Assembly: GCF_003576645.1 (NCBI RefSeq)
Contig: NC_044916.1
Location: forward strand, 23,137,260-23,201,259
DNA length: 64,000 nucleotides
Reading direction: 5' to 3'
Source: Ipomoea triloba
Lineage: Eukaryota > Streptophyta > Magnoliopsida > Solanales > Convolvulaceae
Of the stretch, positions 34,835-46,703 are shown piece by piece. The stretch's first letter is position 1, and the number at the start of each line of letters is the position of its first letter. The notes below the pieces were generated by a model, which was not told the DNA's origin, ran no database searches, and saw only the letters and a program-made list of their open reading frames with translations. The position numbers were made by a program, and so were the translations under genes.

Positions 34835-34985
34835 ACACCATCTCCGCCTCACCTCAAACCTCTCATCCAGATCCAGACACCATCTCCGCCTCACCTCAAA
34901 CCTCTCATCCAGACACCACCGCCGAAGTCTCTTCACCTCAAACCTCTCATCCAGACACCACCGCCGAAGTCTCTTTGTCTCCGAC
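34835..34985. repeat. CT-rich tandem repeat inside the hAT element
   Basis: Units of the form TCATCCAGACACCATCTCC/GCCTCACCTCAAACC and TCATCCAGACACCACC/GCCGAAGTCTCT are arranged in two pairs. The pattern explains the long but low-complexity open frames on both strands, which I do not regard as genes. Confidence 0.8.
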
Positions 34986-36780
34986 ACTCTGCCTCTCACC
35001 CCTCTGGTGTTCTGACCCTCTCAGCCACTCTGATCCGGCTCCGCCACTTCACCCTTTTCGCGAGACAGTGACTTCGACTCCTTCTCAGGTTCTCACCGTC
35101 GACTCTCGCCTACCGGTAAGTCTCCTCTAACATCACACTTTTGAGTTTTATCTACTCATACTCATATTCTGATTATTCTTTCACACAGGAAACCCTAGAT
35201 CCAGGGATATGCCCTTAGCTTCTTCAGTGACTAGCCATGAAAATCTAACAGGAGTGACAGGTAATTTACTACTACTCTGCTAGTTTGCTATTTTAGTTTT
35301 TTTTTTCGTTTTTTTTTCAGACAATTAAAGTTTTAAGACTTTTAAAAGTTTTTTTAAAATGTTTTCTTTGCATTAGTTTAACTAAGATTTTTTCCAGAAA
35401 TTATAGTTGGTACTTGGTCCTACAATTTTGTTTACAGAAAATTTGGTTTAACTATGATTTTTCCAGGAGTTTTTAATTAGTTTGTTTTTTTTTCTAGAAA
35501 ACTAAAGTTAACTATAATTCATTTACAGAAAACTTGTTAATGTATCCATTAAAATTAGAGTTTAAATTAAAATTTTGTGTAGTTCTAATTTTGTGTTAAT
35601 TGTGTTATGAATTTATGAATATACTGATAATTGTTAAAGTCTTAATTCTTGAATTTTATGAATTTGTGAAATTAATGAATAAATGTGATTTTGTGAATAC
35701 ACTGTCATATTGTTGAATATTATATTCTTGAAGTTTATGACAAAAATTGTGAACTGTTAATACTTGTGAATTCTCATTTTAGGGTGAAATGAGAATGTAT
35801 GTTTCTGCGGTTTTTAAGACATCATTTGGGAGATAAGGTATGTATAAATATTGAAGATTTGGAGTTTTTAATGAAGTTCTTTGTATCATTGTATATTTGT
35901 ATATACATATGATTTTGAAATTATGCTAACTCAGAATTCTGTATGAATGCATTTAAAATACTTTTTGAGTTCATATAAAATTATAAATTATAATAGTGCA
36001 ATTCTTTGTATCAATATCTGAAAAATTTTGGTGTTTATTTCTTAAAAATCTTTTTGTTGTAAATTTTTAGTTGGTAGTATTCAGTGAGTTCACTGAATAT
36101 TGTAGGTTTGATTTTGTTGTCTGGGATAATTTGGTAGTTTTGTACTCATGCATATGTGTATGTGTGAATACATATATAAATAGATGTATGAGGTGGTGAA
36201 TGGTGATGAGGATGTATTTTTTTGAGATTTGTCCTAAATGATCTTTAATTGCATTTGCAGTCAATGTTATGTAACTTAGGTTGTCAAAGGAAATTCTTAA
36301 TAGTCTTTCTGTGTTTGCTTTCAAGTTCAAAATTAAATGTTTCTCAAATAAAGTTGCAGTAGATTGTATTGTGCAAAGATAGATAGATAGGTGATATTAT
36401 TTGTATGAGACTTATCATCCTGCATCCTTTCTTTATTACTAGAGATGAGATATGCTGAAATCTTTAACTATTGACTTGGCTTTAATTTCTCACATGCCAG
36501 CCAAAATTTTTATCACCCATCATTTCTGTTACTTTTTGTCTGTTTCATAGGCAATATAGTGCATGTACCTGCATGCAACTGGACAACTACCAATATCCCT
36601 TTCCTCTTTTAATTATTTAAACTCTTAAATTTTTTACTATGCTTGTGTGGTTAGGTCTGCTGATATCAGCTGTGTGTTAATATGTTAGATTTGATCTTAT
36701 CCCCTGATCTTAACCCCTCTTCTCATTTGAAGGGAATTGAAATTATATTGATCTAACTGTTAATTTCTCTTTATTGCAGT

Positions 36781-36982
36781 AAATATGAAATTCAATGATG
36801 GAACTAATACCTATAGAGGATCAAATATGAAATTCAATGATGGAACTAATACCTATAGAGGATCGAACTACAATATATATATCGATAGATAGATGATTCA
36901 CTCAAGTTGCCAAGCATCTGCATTTTCACCTATTAAATTTCACTCAAGTTGCCAAGCATCTGCATTTTCACCTATTAAATTT
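36781..36982. repeat. Two adjacent perfect 42-bp tandem duplications
   Basis: Bases 36781-36822 are repeated exactly at 36823-36864 (AAATATGAAATTCAATGATG start). A second unrelated 42-bp unit at 36899-36940 is repeated exactly at 36941-36982 (CACTCAAGTTGCCAAGCATC start). Only 34 bp separate the two pairs. Confidence 0.9.
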
Positions 36983-38163
36983 CAATTTTATGTGTTATCG
37001 TTATTGATGTTTCATGTTCTTAATAACAGAATATTATATTTGTAAATTGTTGTAATTTTATTAAAGTTGATGGGTTGTAATAATTACTTTATTTTGAAAT
37101 TATGATTTTACAAAATTGTAATCCATTTAGCTACTCAAACTCTTAGATTTCTTTATTTTAATTAACATATTTAAAAAATTCGGGTATAGGCACCCGAACC
37201 CGATGCAGGCCCGAACCGATAAGCCCGAACCCGAAGATGATTGTTAATATCTCGGTTCGGGCTCGGGTACCAAAAATCCCAACCCGAAAATTTTGGGTAC
37301 CCGAAATTAGCCACGGGTCGAACCCGAACCCGACCCGTGCCCATCCCTACATACGAGTTTTTGGGTGTACTTGCTTCGTCTATAATTCATCCCCAAGACG
37401 AGACAAACTTGATGCCAAGGCAATAAAATGTGTGTTCATTGGGTACTCTCGCCTCCAAAAAGGCTTTAGGTGTTATTGTCCTAAAACACACTGTTTCTAT
37501 ACCTTTTTTGATGTCACATTTTTTGAAACTACCCCTCTTCTTCCTTTCCACTTCAATTAATGAATCTGACTTCTTGGGAGAAGGAACCACTTGAAGCCAC
37601 AAAAGTTCTCCATGTTCTTACTTTCTCATATCTTATGTCCCCAGATGCTCCTAAAATAACTACACCAATGTCAACCATTCAAGAAATACATAGTTCACCA
37701 TTTTTGTATACCTACATACCAGCGGCGCAGTCGTCAAGGTTCCCAAGAAGATAGATGTTTGGTTGATTCATGTCCCACACTAGTATTGCCTACTAACACG
37801 GTCTAAGATACCACAACAAACTCTCCCATTGCCACTCGAATAGGTAAACGATCCACTCGAAATCATTATCCTATTTATAACTTCCTCAAACAAAAACGAT
37901 TGTCTCTGCCATATTGTGCTTTCATTACTAGCTTATCTACTGTGTCTATTCCAAAAAGTGTCAAAGAAGCATTAACTCATCCAGGTTGGAAGCAAGCAAT
38001 GATTGATGAAATGGAAGCACTACACTCATCTAGAACTTGGGAGATAGCTCCTTTGCCTCCTGGGAAAACTGTGGTTGGTTGTAGATGGGTGTATAATGTG
38101 AAGGTTGGTCCAGATAGACAAGTTGATAGGCTTAAAGCTCGACTAATGTTGGTCTCGAGGGGA

Positions 38164-39785
38164 TGGGGTACAAGTCCAGAGGGGGGGGTGAATAGACTTG
38201 TATAAGATTTTGCAAATCTTTTTCGACCTCTCGTGTGTATTAGACTTAGGATGTTTAAGTCCAACACCTCACAAGATGAAGACAAAGTTTTATGCATAGC
38301 GGAAAAGTTATCCCCTTTTAGTTAGCACAAGTTTGAGTTAGTTCGAGAGGTGTGATTATATGCAGTGCAGTTCGAGAGATAAGGTTAGCGAGAGATAAAA
38401 GCGGTAAAGTAAATGCGAGAGAGATTTTTAAGTGGTTCGGCCAACCTGCCTACGTCCACTCTTCTTCTAGAAACTCCCTAGAAGGATTGCACTAAAACTT
38501 CCCTTTTAGTACAATGTCGAGCGCTTGAGCTTTGATCACCAAGCCCGCCTCAAGCCTCAGGTTTTTCGCCCCGCTTCTTGTTACTCCACCTATCGATCAC
38601 TTGAGCTTTGATTACCAAGCTCGCCTCAAGCCTCGGGATCTTCACAAGATAGCCTCTAGGTTACTCCGCCTCTTCTTGCCTTCTCCAAAGCAAGGTCGTC
38701 CCGGTTGTCACAGGTTGTGTAACAATCTCCAATCTGATCAAGAGCTATCGTTGGATATTTTTCCTTGTTGAGCAGCTTTGACCACCTTTTGGATATGTAT
38801 GAGTTGTAGCTATGTAACTCTCTCAAACACTTAGATGTGTTTTTCTCGCACTCTTTGAATATCAAAATGATATTCCAGATTAAGCACTTCCACTTTGAAC
38901 GTTTGAATTAGACACCTCGTAAGCTTTTCAAGATTCTCGAACTCTTTTACCTCTGTGTCTTCATGTGCTTATATATAAGAGTTGGGAATAATTCCGTTGG
39001 AGGGAAAATTATTCCGTTTGAAATCTGGTTCCCATGCCGATTATGGGACTTGCATATTTTCAGCATGTTTCATAGAGTGGTGGTCTTGTAACTTGAGCCT
39101 TTTGTCTTGTAGTGAATATTCCATATTCCACTATCTTTAGTCCATTCTCCACTTCCTACTTTTGGCAAAATTTACTCTTTTTATATTCCCACTAAACCTT
39201 GTTTTAGGGAATAAGACCAACTCAGGATGGGTGCACCTTTTGACCGTTTGTTGTGGAAATCTGACGTGTCATCCACTTTCGTCCATTTTGAGTTCTCATG
39301 CTCAAATCATTCTTTTGGCACCTCCTTCCATGATATTCTTCTTCTCCAAACTTAAGATTACTCAATCGAGTCACGGTGTATATCTCATTCCATCAGTTGG
39401 AGAAATTCCAGTCTATCGAAACCAATGTTGATGTCTCGACTGGTCGATGTCTCGATCCTATGTCTCGAACTGGATCGATGTCTCGATCCCATGTCTCGAA
39501 CTTATCTGATGTCTCGAGACTTAGTTGATGTCTCGCAGACCCTTATTCCTCCAGTGATGTCTCGTGTCTTCTTTTGATCTATCTAATGAAAACTTACAAC
39601 ATGAAACTTCTAATGTGTTCATCCAAGTTTACTTTGAGCTTAAATATTATCCGAGTTGAGCTCATATACCCGGTTGTATTTTCGCTCTTGGTTTACTTGT
39701 TGAACTTACACATTTTGCCTATACTCGAGAGTTAGGGGTTTTTACATTTGGTATCATCAAAACCTATTACATTATGTTCCTAACA
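38164..39785 (-). mobile_element. LTR of a minus-strand retrotransposon, 1.6 kb
   Basis: Read on the minus strand it starts TGTTAGGAACATAATG directly after a polypurine tract (AAAAAGGGGGAAAT, 39786-39800), and ends about ...CACCCCCC..GTACCCCA. A TATA-like CTTATATATAAG is at about 38968-38980. The internal long ORF lies on the upstream side (40058-43488), so this is the 3' LTR. The 5' LTR is not visible. The exact inner end at 38164 is uncertain by about 20 bp. A cluster of ATGTCTCGA motifs lies at 39428-39570. Confidence 0.7.
39428..39572. repeat. Cluster of eight ATGTCTCG motifs within the LTR
   Basis: ATGTCTCG occurs eight times in about 145 bp, mostly as GATGTCTCGA with spacers of 5-20 bp. 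It lies in the U3-like half of the minus-strand LTR, upstream of its TATA box. Confidence 0.85.
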
Positions 39786-40057
39786 ATTTCCCCCTTTTTG
39801 ATGATGCCAACACTATAATTACTCATATGGCTGATTTTCAAGAAAAGATATACTTGGATTTTATTTTCAGCACATACTGTAAGTTTAACAATAACACCTA
39901 AACCTACTAAGACATAATAAAACTCACGCAACACCCTAGCAAAAGATACGTATATTAAGATCAAAGAGTGTTTTACAGAGTTTAACTTAGCAGAAAGACA
40001 AAGAACAACATGTACAACAATAAACTGGATTAAAGATGGAGCTTGGACTACGAGAGC

Positions 40058-43000
40058 TTACTTCTTGTTAGCTTTTCTCTTCTCGTTAATGGCTGCTCGT
40101 GTCTTGATGGGGTCTTTTACATCTACCGAGCTGATGTATTCATCTGTGACATCCAGGTGCCGGTAATTTCTGTATGCTTCCCCAACGAACTCACCATCAA
40201 TTACTCCATCTTTCCACCATGCTATGCATTCTTCCGCAGTCATATTGCTGTGAGCGGATAGGTTAGTAATCTTCAGAAGTTTGAATATTAGAATGGCAAG
40301 GTTTTGTTCAGTGTCCTCTCTGGATCCAAACTTGAAGTTGGTCATGACTAGGTCGAACTTTCTTTCTTCTTCAGATTGTTGTTCTTTTCTTTTTCTTCTT
40401 CTTTCTCCGTCTTCTTCTCTCCTTCTTTCTTTTTCTTGAGTTTGCTAGATCCTTAGTTCTTCCAATTTCTTAATTTCCTCCATTTTCTTGTTGCTTATCT
40501 TTGGAACTTTGGGAGGTGGTTCGGAAGCTAAGGGTTCACTTGCCGCCCTTTTCTTGCTACTTGCTGCTTCCCCCTTTGTAGATGCCTTTTCCCCCTTGTT
40601 GGCATCATCCTTTTGGGAAAGGAGGATGGACATGCCTTCAACCAGACTTTGGAGGTGGGCAGGGACTTGGTTCGACAGCTCATCCAGTAAGGTTTGCATG
40701 ATGTCCTGACGAAGCTCAGTAGTATGCATGAAGGCTTTGAGCTCCTGCCTCAACTCAGCAACCTCAGCCCTTGCACATATGGCAGCCTCTTCAGCCCATG
40801 CCACTTGCTCTATAAGCTCCTCACAGCTGGGTTGAGAGTTATCGGATTCAGTAGTGGGCATTGATGAGATCTGGGCAAGTGTGACCTTTCGTTCAAGAAG
40901 ATCCATTCTTCTAGACTGATCAGCCATGAAGTGGTGCACCTCGCCAAGGAAAATATCTCGGACATACCGATCATCAGAAGAAGAAGGAGAAGAAGGTGGA
41001 GAAGTACCTCTAGATGGAGGGTACTTGGGTGCTTCCAGATTTTCACCCTTGTGTTGCAATCCGGAGTCCACCTCTCGAATCTGTGCCTGAGAGTCATCAA
41101 GAGCACTGGGATCAAAGCTTGAAGGTAGCTCCATGTCAGGTGCTTCCCGGTTTCCACCTGAGGGATGGATCACTTCTTGCTCGTCACCTCTCGAACCTGT
41201 GACCTCAGCTTCAGCAATTGGCGTGATTGGATTGGCTGAGGAAGGAGCCTCTGTGTCAGATGCTTCCCGGTTTCCATCTGATGGAGGAACTTCCTCAACA
41301 GTACCTCTCGAACCAATGCCGGTATCTTGTGCATCTGCTGGAGGGATTGGATTAGACAAGGAATGCTGTTCATCGACAGGTGCTTCCCGGTTTCCACCAT
41401 TGGTGTGAACATCTTCCTCCTCATCACCTCTTGAATCAGCAAGACTTTGGACCATCTGCTTACTTTGCTCGTTTTGGCGCTTAGCAGCGTGCTTAGGAGA
41501 ATCTGGTACCTCAATAATCACAGGAGCAGCTTGAGCCTGATGTTCTGCCCTTGCATTAGTATATCCGGGTATGTGAGCAAAAGAATGACACCCTCTGGAA
41601 CTGGTTGTGCTTCGTCTGTGTCAATGGAGAGTGTGGACTCAGGAGCTGGCAAAAGGAGAATGATGTCTTCTTGAACTTGTTCTGCCTCATGTGCCTTAGA
41701 GGTCTCGAGGTCACCTCTAGAAGCTATCTCCTGTTTGTCCAGAGCAGAATGACTTACTTGGGACACTGGAGTTACTGCAATGACTATTGGATCTTCAGGA
41801 TCATCCCTAGTAACTCCAGAGGTCTCTCCGGGACCTCTCGTATCAATCACTTGATGTCCCAAGGATAATGCAGTTGCAAGCCTGATGTCTTCTCGAAATT
41901 TTGCTTCCTGCTCAGGGTCCATCTCAGGCTCGTCTTCGGTCTCTTCAGTAGCTATGCCCTTTCCCTTGTCTGATCTTCCAAGACTCATCTTGGTCAAACT
42001 CATTTCATGGGTTAGCTTTCGTAGCTCAGTTGCTGGGATTTCAGAGATACTTAACCAATTAAGAGCAAACGTTTCCGCAGCTTCCATTTCTGCTGCGTGA
42101 GCCATCAGTTGAGCGAAGGGACCTGTTCTCCAGTTGATCCATCTCAAAACTCTGGAGAAATCATCCATAAGATTTGTAGCTTCTGCTTTACGTTCTGTGC
42201 CCAATTGAACAGCTACCTCTTCATCAATGTCAATCTGCCCAGCAGATCGATCAGCATGTGCATCCTGCACAATATATTCAGTGATCTCTCGATCCTGATC
42301 CGAGAGATCATCACCTAGTCCCACATCTGCTATTACTTGTGCAATGGAACCACCAATTTGAGCAGATTTAATGGGGGTTAGTTCAACATTGTAAGCTCCT
42401 TGCACTGGGTCCTTGACCACAGTGCCCTGTCCCGGTACTTCCACAGCAGCAATTTCAGTTTCATCATTGGCAACTGGTTCCAGATCACTGACCATGTCTC
42501 GAACCTCCTCTACTGTGTTATCCATCACTCGAACCAACTCTCGTGGTTCTACAACATCAATCTGCACTGGATCACTGATCCCAGTGCTTTCAACCTCTCG
42601 AGCCATCTCTCGAGGTACATCAACAGACTCATCAATCTCATCAGATTTAGCAGCACTATCCATTTTTAAATCCACAATAATCTCACCAGATATGGACCTG
42701 GTAGGAGGCACTCTCTCAACCTCAGTGGCCAGTGTAGCCTGAGGTTCCTCCTAGGCCTGTGCCCTGTCCTCAAAAGGAACTGAAATAACTGATGGTGCTA
42801 CCTCTCGAAGTTCAGACACAGCAACAGATTTGGCTTTCTTAGCCTTCCTTACTACTGGGCTGGCTTTCCTTTTACCAGCAGTCTTTTTGAAAGCCACATT
42901 AAGAGGTGTGGTATCAGACTCCTCATCAGCAGATTGGACTTTCCTTTTGCCCTTACCTTTCGACTTTGAGGGAGAAGGGGCAACTTTGACAATTTTAGAT

Positions 43001-43488
43001 TTAGGGGCCTGGGATCTCGTCCAACCCATATAGGTATTTCGATGGATCTCTTTCCCTTCCCTCAATTGAAAGCCCTTTAAACTTAAAAGATGTTGAACAA
43101 GAAAACCAAAACCAACCTTTGGAGAGATCGATTGGTTGACATTCGAGACCGAGCCTTGCCCTTTCTGCTTTAGAAAGTTGAAGATGATGTGAGCCCAGTC
43201 CATTGGCACTTTGTTCCAGATGACATGAATTAGCTTGAGCATGTCCATCGTGATTTCGTCATTGCCGGAGACCTTGCTGATAATAAACTTCATTACCAGG
43301 TTTGCTGCTATTGCGAACCGCTCCTTTAGATGGTATTTTCGGAGAGCAGAGGTAGAACTGGTTGGTGCGGTTTCCAAACGGACTTTCTCCCAGAATGCTT
43401 GCTTGTCCAGTTGGTACTCCGATAGGCTGGTGATTGCTCCTTCTGGTGTGGCAAAATCAAACGCGGCCCTTATATCACCCATTACCAC
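40058..43488 (-). pseudogene. Very long decayed ORF of an LTR element, no pol domains
   Basis: Four open segments (43488-42751, 42711-41518, 41521-40445, 40345-40058) form one ancestral reading frame of about 1,140 codons. They are interrupted by in-frame TAG codons (about 42751 and 40445) and one frameshift near 41520-41560. A further TAG separates it from upstream coding sequence near 43503. The N-terminal part (MVMGDIRAAFDFATPEG, FIISKVSGNDEITMDMLKLI) is globular and leads to a Lys-rich stretch. The middle is acidic and repetitive: GNREAP blocks recur four times. Near the end are coiled-coil-like segments (WAEEAAICARAEVAELRQEL). No protease, reverse transcriptase or integrase is present. 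It resembles the gag-like or extra ORF of large non-autonomous plant LTR elements; I cannot name the family. Confidence 0.65.
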
Positions 43489-43508
43489 CGTTACTTCGGA
43501 CTATTGAA

Positions 43509-43860
43509 TACTGCTCACAATCTTGCCCTTCGTGACCTTGGCATTTGCTACTTGAGTCAATAACTGCTTCCATCTTTGACTTTGACTTATGTTTTCCGAG
43601 TAACCTTTAGAGCAGTGCGTCCAATAGTCAAATAAATAATCTAAACCTATAAACTCTATTGACTCTTATAATCTTATTTTGTCATAATAACTCATACAAT
43701 TACACTCGGGGTTCTAATTGAACTATCAACACTAATAATTATATCATAAAGTTTTGCTTTAACGAGACATCATAAGTTAAAACTCAATCTCCCAAATAGA
43801 TCAACTAGTGGCTTTGCAATTTACATGGGTAGTAACTTAATCTCCTAGGTGTGTAAGATT
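43509..43860. other. Junction region between the LTR element and the LINE
   Basis: The first 80 bp read as a continuation of the minus-strand ORF (QRWKQLLTQVANAKVTKGK on the complement). The rest is AT-rich with no recognised feature. No LTR or target duplication is seen here, so the upstream part of the LTR element is missing. Confidence 0.5.
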
Positions 43861-43995
43861 CATTTTCCTTGTTCTAGGTGACAAGCATGTTTTCCCTTGT
43901 TCTTTGTGACAAGATTTTTGTTTTTGCTCCTTGATGTTTGTTCCTGCAGTTTCTTAGTTTTCTCACTTTTCTTTTTGGCTCTCTTTTTACTGAAG

Positions 43996-44690
43996 TATGG
44001 CGGCATCGAGCTCCTTAAACAAATAGAAGAAGGTCCAAACAAAGCTGGAAACAACTTATTCTCAGCTATCTCTTCATGAAGGGGATGATGAGGGAATAGT
44101 CTTCGATAAGCATAACATTTCCGAGACCACGGATGAGTTTAGGTGGCTGCTGGTTAGCAAGTTATTGATGGAAAAACCGTTTAAGTTCACTGTTTTCAAG
44201 GAAACTATGGCAGTAGTGTGTAGGCCAGGCGGGCATCGAACCTATTCCTTTTCCAATTTTTCCATGAGTTTGACGTTAGAAGAATTATGGAAGACAGCAT
44301 TTGGTCATTTAACCAAAGTCTGCTCATTCTCAAAAGGTTGAATGTTGAGGAATCACCTTTTGATGTCTCTCTATCACACACTGAGTTCTGGGTTCACTTA
44401 CACGGATTACCAATGGGATTTTCCTTTGAGAAAATAGTGGTAGCCATAAGTGCTTACTTGGGGGAGTTCAAACATATTAATAAGAATAGCTTTGATGGCT
44501 ATTGGAGACCTTATCTACGCATACGGGTAAGCATCGATATCTCTAAGCCTCTAAAACAGAGAATGGAGATTAAGAAGTCCGGGGCGAGTGATTTTGGAAT
44601 GAATTTAAATAAGAACATCTTCACACCTTCTCTTTATTTGTGGGATTATTAGCCATGTTGATCGCTTTTGTATGAAGATATTTGATGGGA
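43996..44690 (+). pseudogene. LINE (L1-type) ORF1 remnant
   Basis: A broken frame starts MAASSSLNK at 43996, then hits a TAG, and continues through TDEFRWLLVSKLLMEKPF and the open stretch 44287-44652 (FWVHLHGLPMGF, WRPYLRIRVSID). This is the N-terminal domain common to plant LINE ORF1 proteins (DUF4283 type), which bind nucleic acid. A zinc-knuckle remnant, CGIISHVDRFC, lies near 44640-44672. Stops and frameshifts make it non-functional. Confidence 0.75.
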
Positions 44691-45185
44691 TTAATCCTAA
44701 TGCTGAGAAAAGATTTGTGCCTTCACTTAGGGCAGTGAACCATTGTGCTCCTCCAAACACTAGTTAGAGATGGCTCCTACCACCACTACACCAGTGAGAG
44801 AAGGCGATCCGTTCGTGCCACAAAAAGACAAGCAGTAAACTAAGGGGCTATAGGAGCTTCGATAAGGGATAACAGAGCTAAGACTAGGAAAGCGGTCGTA
44901 CAGACCACGATGAAGGTGACTGACATGGTTTGTGCGACATAAAAAGACAAAATACTTGATATTAACTAAAGTGCAAGTATGGGCCGGGTTTGTGTGGGGT
45001 ATGGATACTGTAGACACTACTTCTAATAATGTTGGGCTTGTTTTTATGGACCAGAAGAGAAGAAGAGTTTAGGACGATTTAAATGGTGGTGGGTCGAGCA
45101 ATTCCGAAGTCACTCTGAATATGGAAATCTACAACTCAAAAAACGCACTGGCGGCGGGTCTTGGGGTTCAGGCCCACCCAGGAAA

Positions 45186-45440
45186 ATGAGTATTTTGTCG
45201 TGGAACTATCGTGAGCTAGGCAATCCCGTGGCAGTTCGTGTTCTAGGGGATTTAATCCACTCTAAGAAGCCGGATATTTTATTCCTTATTGAAACTTTGA
45301 TGGGTTATCATAAACTTCTCCCTATTAAATTGAAATTGGGTTTTAAAAGTATGTTTGTTTTTGAAAATATGGGCTATAGTGGTGAGTTTATTTTGTTTTG
45401 GAAAGAAGCGACCCAAGTTGACATTACCAATTATTCTTGA
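45186..45440 (+). pseudogene. LINE ORF2 endonuclease fragment
   Basis: MSILSWNYRELGNP...DILFLIETL matches the N-terminus of the apurinic-type endonuclease of plant L1 LINEs, where NxRGLGNP and xxFLxET hold active-site residues. The Asn is retained but the Arg-Gly is changed. The frame stops at 45440; degenerate homology continues to about 46150 with many stops. Confidence 0.8.
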
Positions 45441-46229
45441 CATCATATTGATGCATTGGTGTGCTTGGACGATGGAGTAGACAGATGGAAGCTTACAAAT
45501 TTCTATTGAATGCCGCAATAAGATGGAATACCGCATTGGCGGGCTAAAAAACCTTGGACTTCAAGGTCATCTTTTCACCTAGGAGAGGTCTAGGGCCTCC
45601 TTGGGATGGGTCCAACTCAAACTTGATAGAGTGTTGGTGAATCAAGCTTGGCAAGATCTATTTAATAGAGCTATGATTACTACTATTGAGGCGATGTAGA
45701 GTGATTATTTACTAATTATCCTGTAGTTAGCCTACCCCCTATCTCAGAAACATTCTCGCCGGTTCAAATTTTGAAATATGTGGCTTCGAGAAGATTGTTG
45801 TTGGGAAGTTGTCTTTCAAAGTTGGTCCTGAACTCTTGGTATGGATATATGTATGCAAATTCAAAGGTGTGTTTATGAAGTTCACAACTGGGGCAAAAGG
45901 AATTTTAGGGGATTCCAACACAAGCTGGACTATTAGAGGAATCTTAATACAAGTATGAGAGGTAGACGGGATGTAGAAGGGATTAGAGCATTCAAGGAAG
46001 CTCAAAAGTAGTTTCTTCGTACGCTTGAGCTCCAAAACATTTTTTGGAAACAGAGAGCTAAGAAATTCTAGTTGCGCGAAAGGGATCTTAATTCAAAGTA
46101 CTTCCACAACTCGGTCAGAAAGAGGAGGCCATGTTAGTTAATAGAATTAATTGCTTAGGTAATGAAGAGGGTAATTGGGAGAAGGTCCCCAACTACATTC
46201 AAGCTAAGCTGTCAAACTCTTAGAATAAT

Positions 46230-46703
46230 ATGATATTGAGAGATGTGAATTTTGCAGAAGTTAAGGAAGCTCTATCTGGAATGCATCCCGACAAATCTCC
46301 TGGCCCTAATGGTATGTCCCCTGCTTTTTACCAAAAATATTGGGATATTCTTGGTAGTGATATTTTGATCTTTTGTACTCAATTCATCATGTTTGGGGTT
46401 CTTCTTAAAGGGATTAATAGTTCTCATATCACTCTCATTCCTAAAAAAGAAAAAAAAACTAATCCATAAACTTTAGGAGACTATAGACCTATAGCTTTGT
46501 GCAATGTTCTTTAGAAAATTGCTGCTAAGATCCTTGCTAACAGATTTAAGCCTCTCTTACATAATCTCAAATCCAAAAATCAATGTGCCTTTGTGCCTAG
46601 AAGACTTATAACTAATAATATATTGGTTCCTTATATCCAACATTACCTTAAGAGAAAGACCAGGGGCCTAGTGGGATATATTACCTATAAACTTGATATG
46701 AGC
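46230..46703 (+). pseudogene. LINE reverse transcriptase, N-terminal part
   Basis: VKEALSGMHPDKSPGPNGMS and FYQKYWDILGSDI, then (after stops) DYRPIALCNVL and NQCAFVPRRLITNNIL, are the fingers region of a non-LTR reverse transcriptase. The sequence reaches KLDMS, where motif A should continue, and is cut at 46703 by unrelated sequence. The downstream part of this element reappears at about 50470. Confidence 0.85.

Larger units (their letters stand above)
34556..37349. mobile_element. Non-autonomous hAT transposon, 2,794 bp, inserted in copia integrase
   Basis: The element begins TAGGGCTGGGCA and ends TGCCCATCCCTA, a 12-bp inverted terminus with one mismatch. It is flanked by a perfect 8-bp repeat CATACGAG at 34548-34555 and 37350-37357. 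Subterminal zones on both sides are rich in CGGGT(T/C)CGAACCCG-type motifs. The interior has a CT-rich block (34790-35100) made of repeated CTCATCCAGACACCA and CACCTCAAACC, and possible splice sites at 35117 (GTAAGT) and 35188 (CAG). A short ATG-led segment at 35210 could be the remains of a first transposase exon. No catalytic domain remains. Confidence 0.88.
32095..38144 (+). mobile_element. Ty1/copia retrotransposon, split by a hAT insertion and truncated in reverse transcriptase
   Basis: Order of parts: partial 5' LTR, primer-binding site at 32275, gag (about 32556-33350), protease (VWVLDSGATNHIS near 33508), GAG-pre-integrase (CRLGHPNINKLKQL near 33900), integrase (LVHSDVCGPC near 34058; RTPQQNGVAERK near 34336). 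A hAT insertion follows at 34556-37349, then the integrase end (RVFGCTCFVYN at 37355) and the start of reverse transcriptase (WKQAMIDEMEAL near 37987; CRWVYNVKVGPD near 38080). Homology ends at about 38144, where another LTR element begins. Multiple frameshifts and stops show it is inactive. Confidence 0.88.

Noticed and set aside
34763..35130. Proline-rich or serine-rich proteins encoded inside the hAT element
   Set aside because: All three frames are open because of a simple CT-rich tandem repeat. None matches a known domain.
40445..43488. A host nuclear protein gene (acidic, coiled-coil)
   Set aside because: It sits directly upstream of a polypurine tract and LTR in the same orientation, is intronless, and is broken by stops and a frameshift.
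43488..43503. Programmed stop-codon read-through in the long LTR-element ORF, because all interruptions are TAG
   Set aside because: A frameshift also interrupts the frame and the TAG contexts differ from each other, so decay is the simpler explanation.
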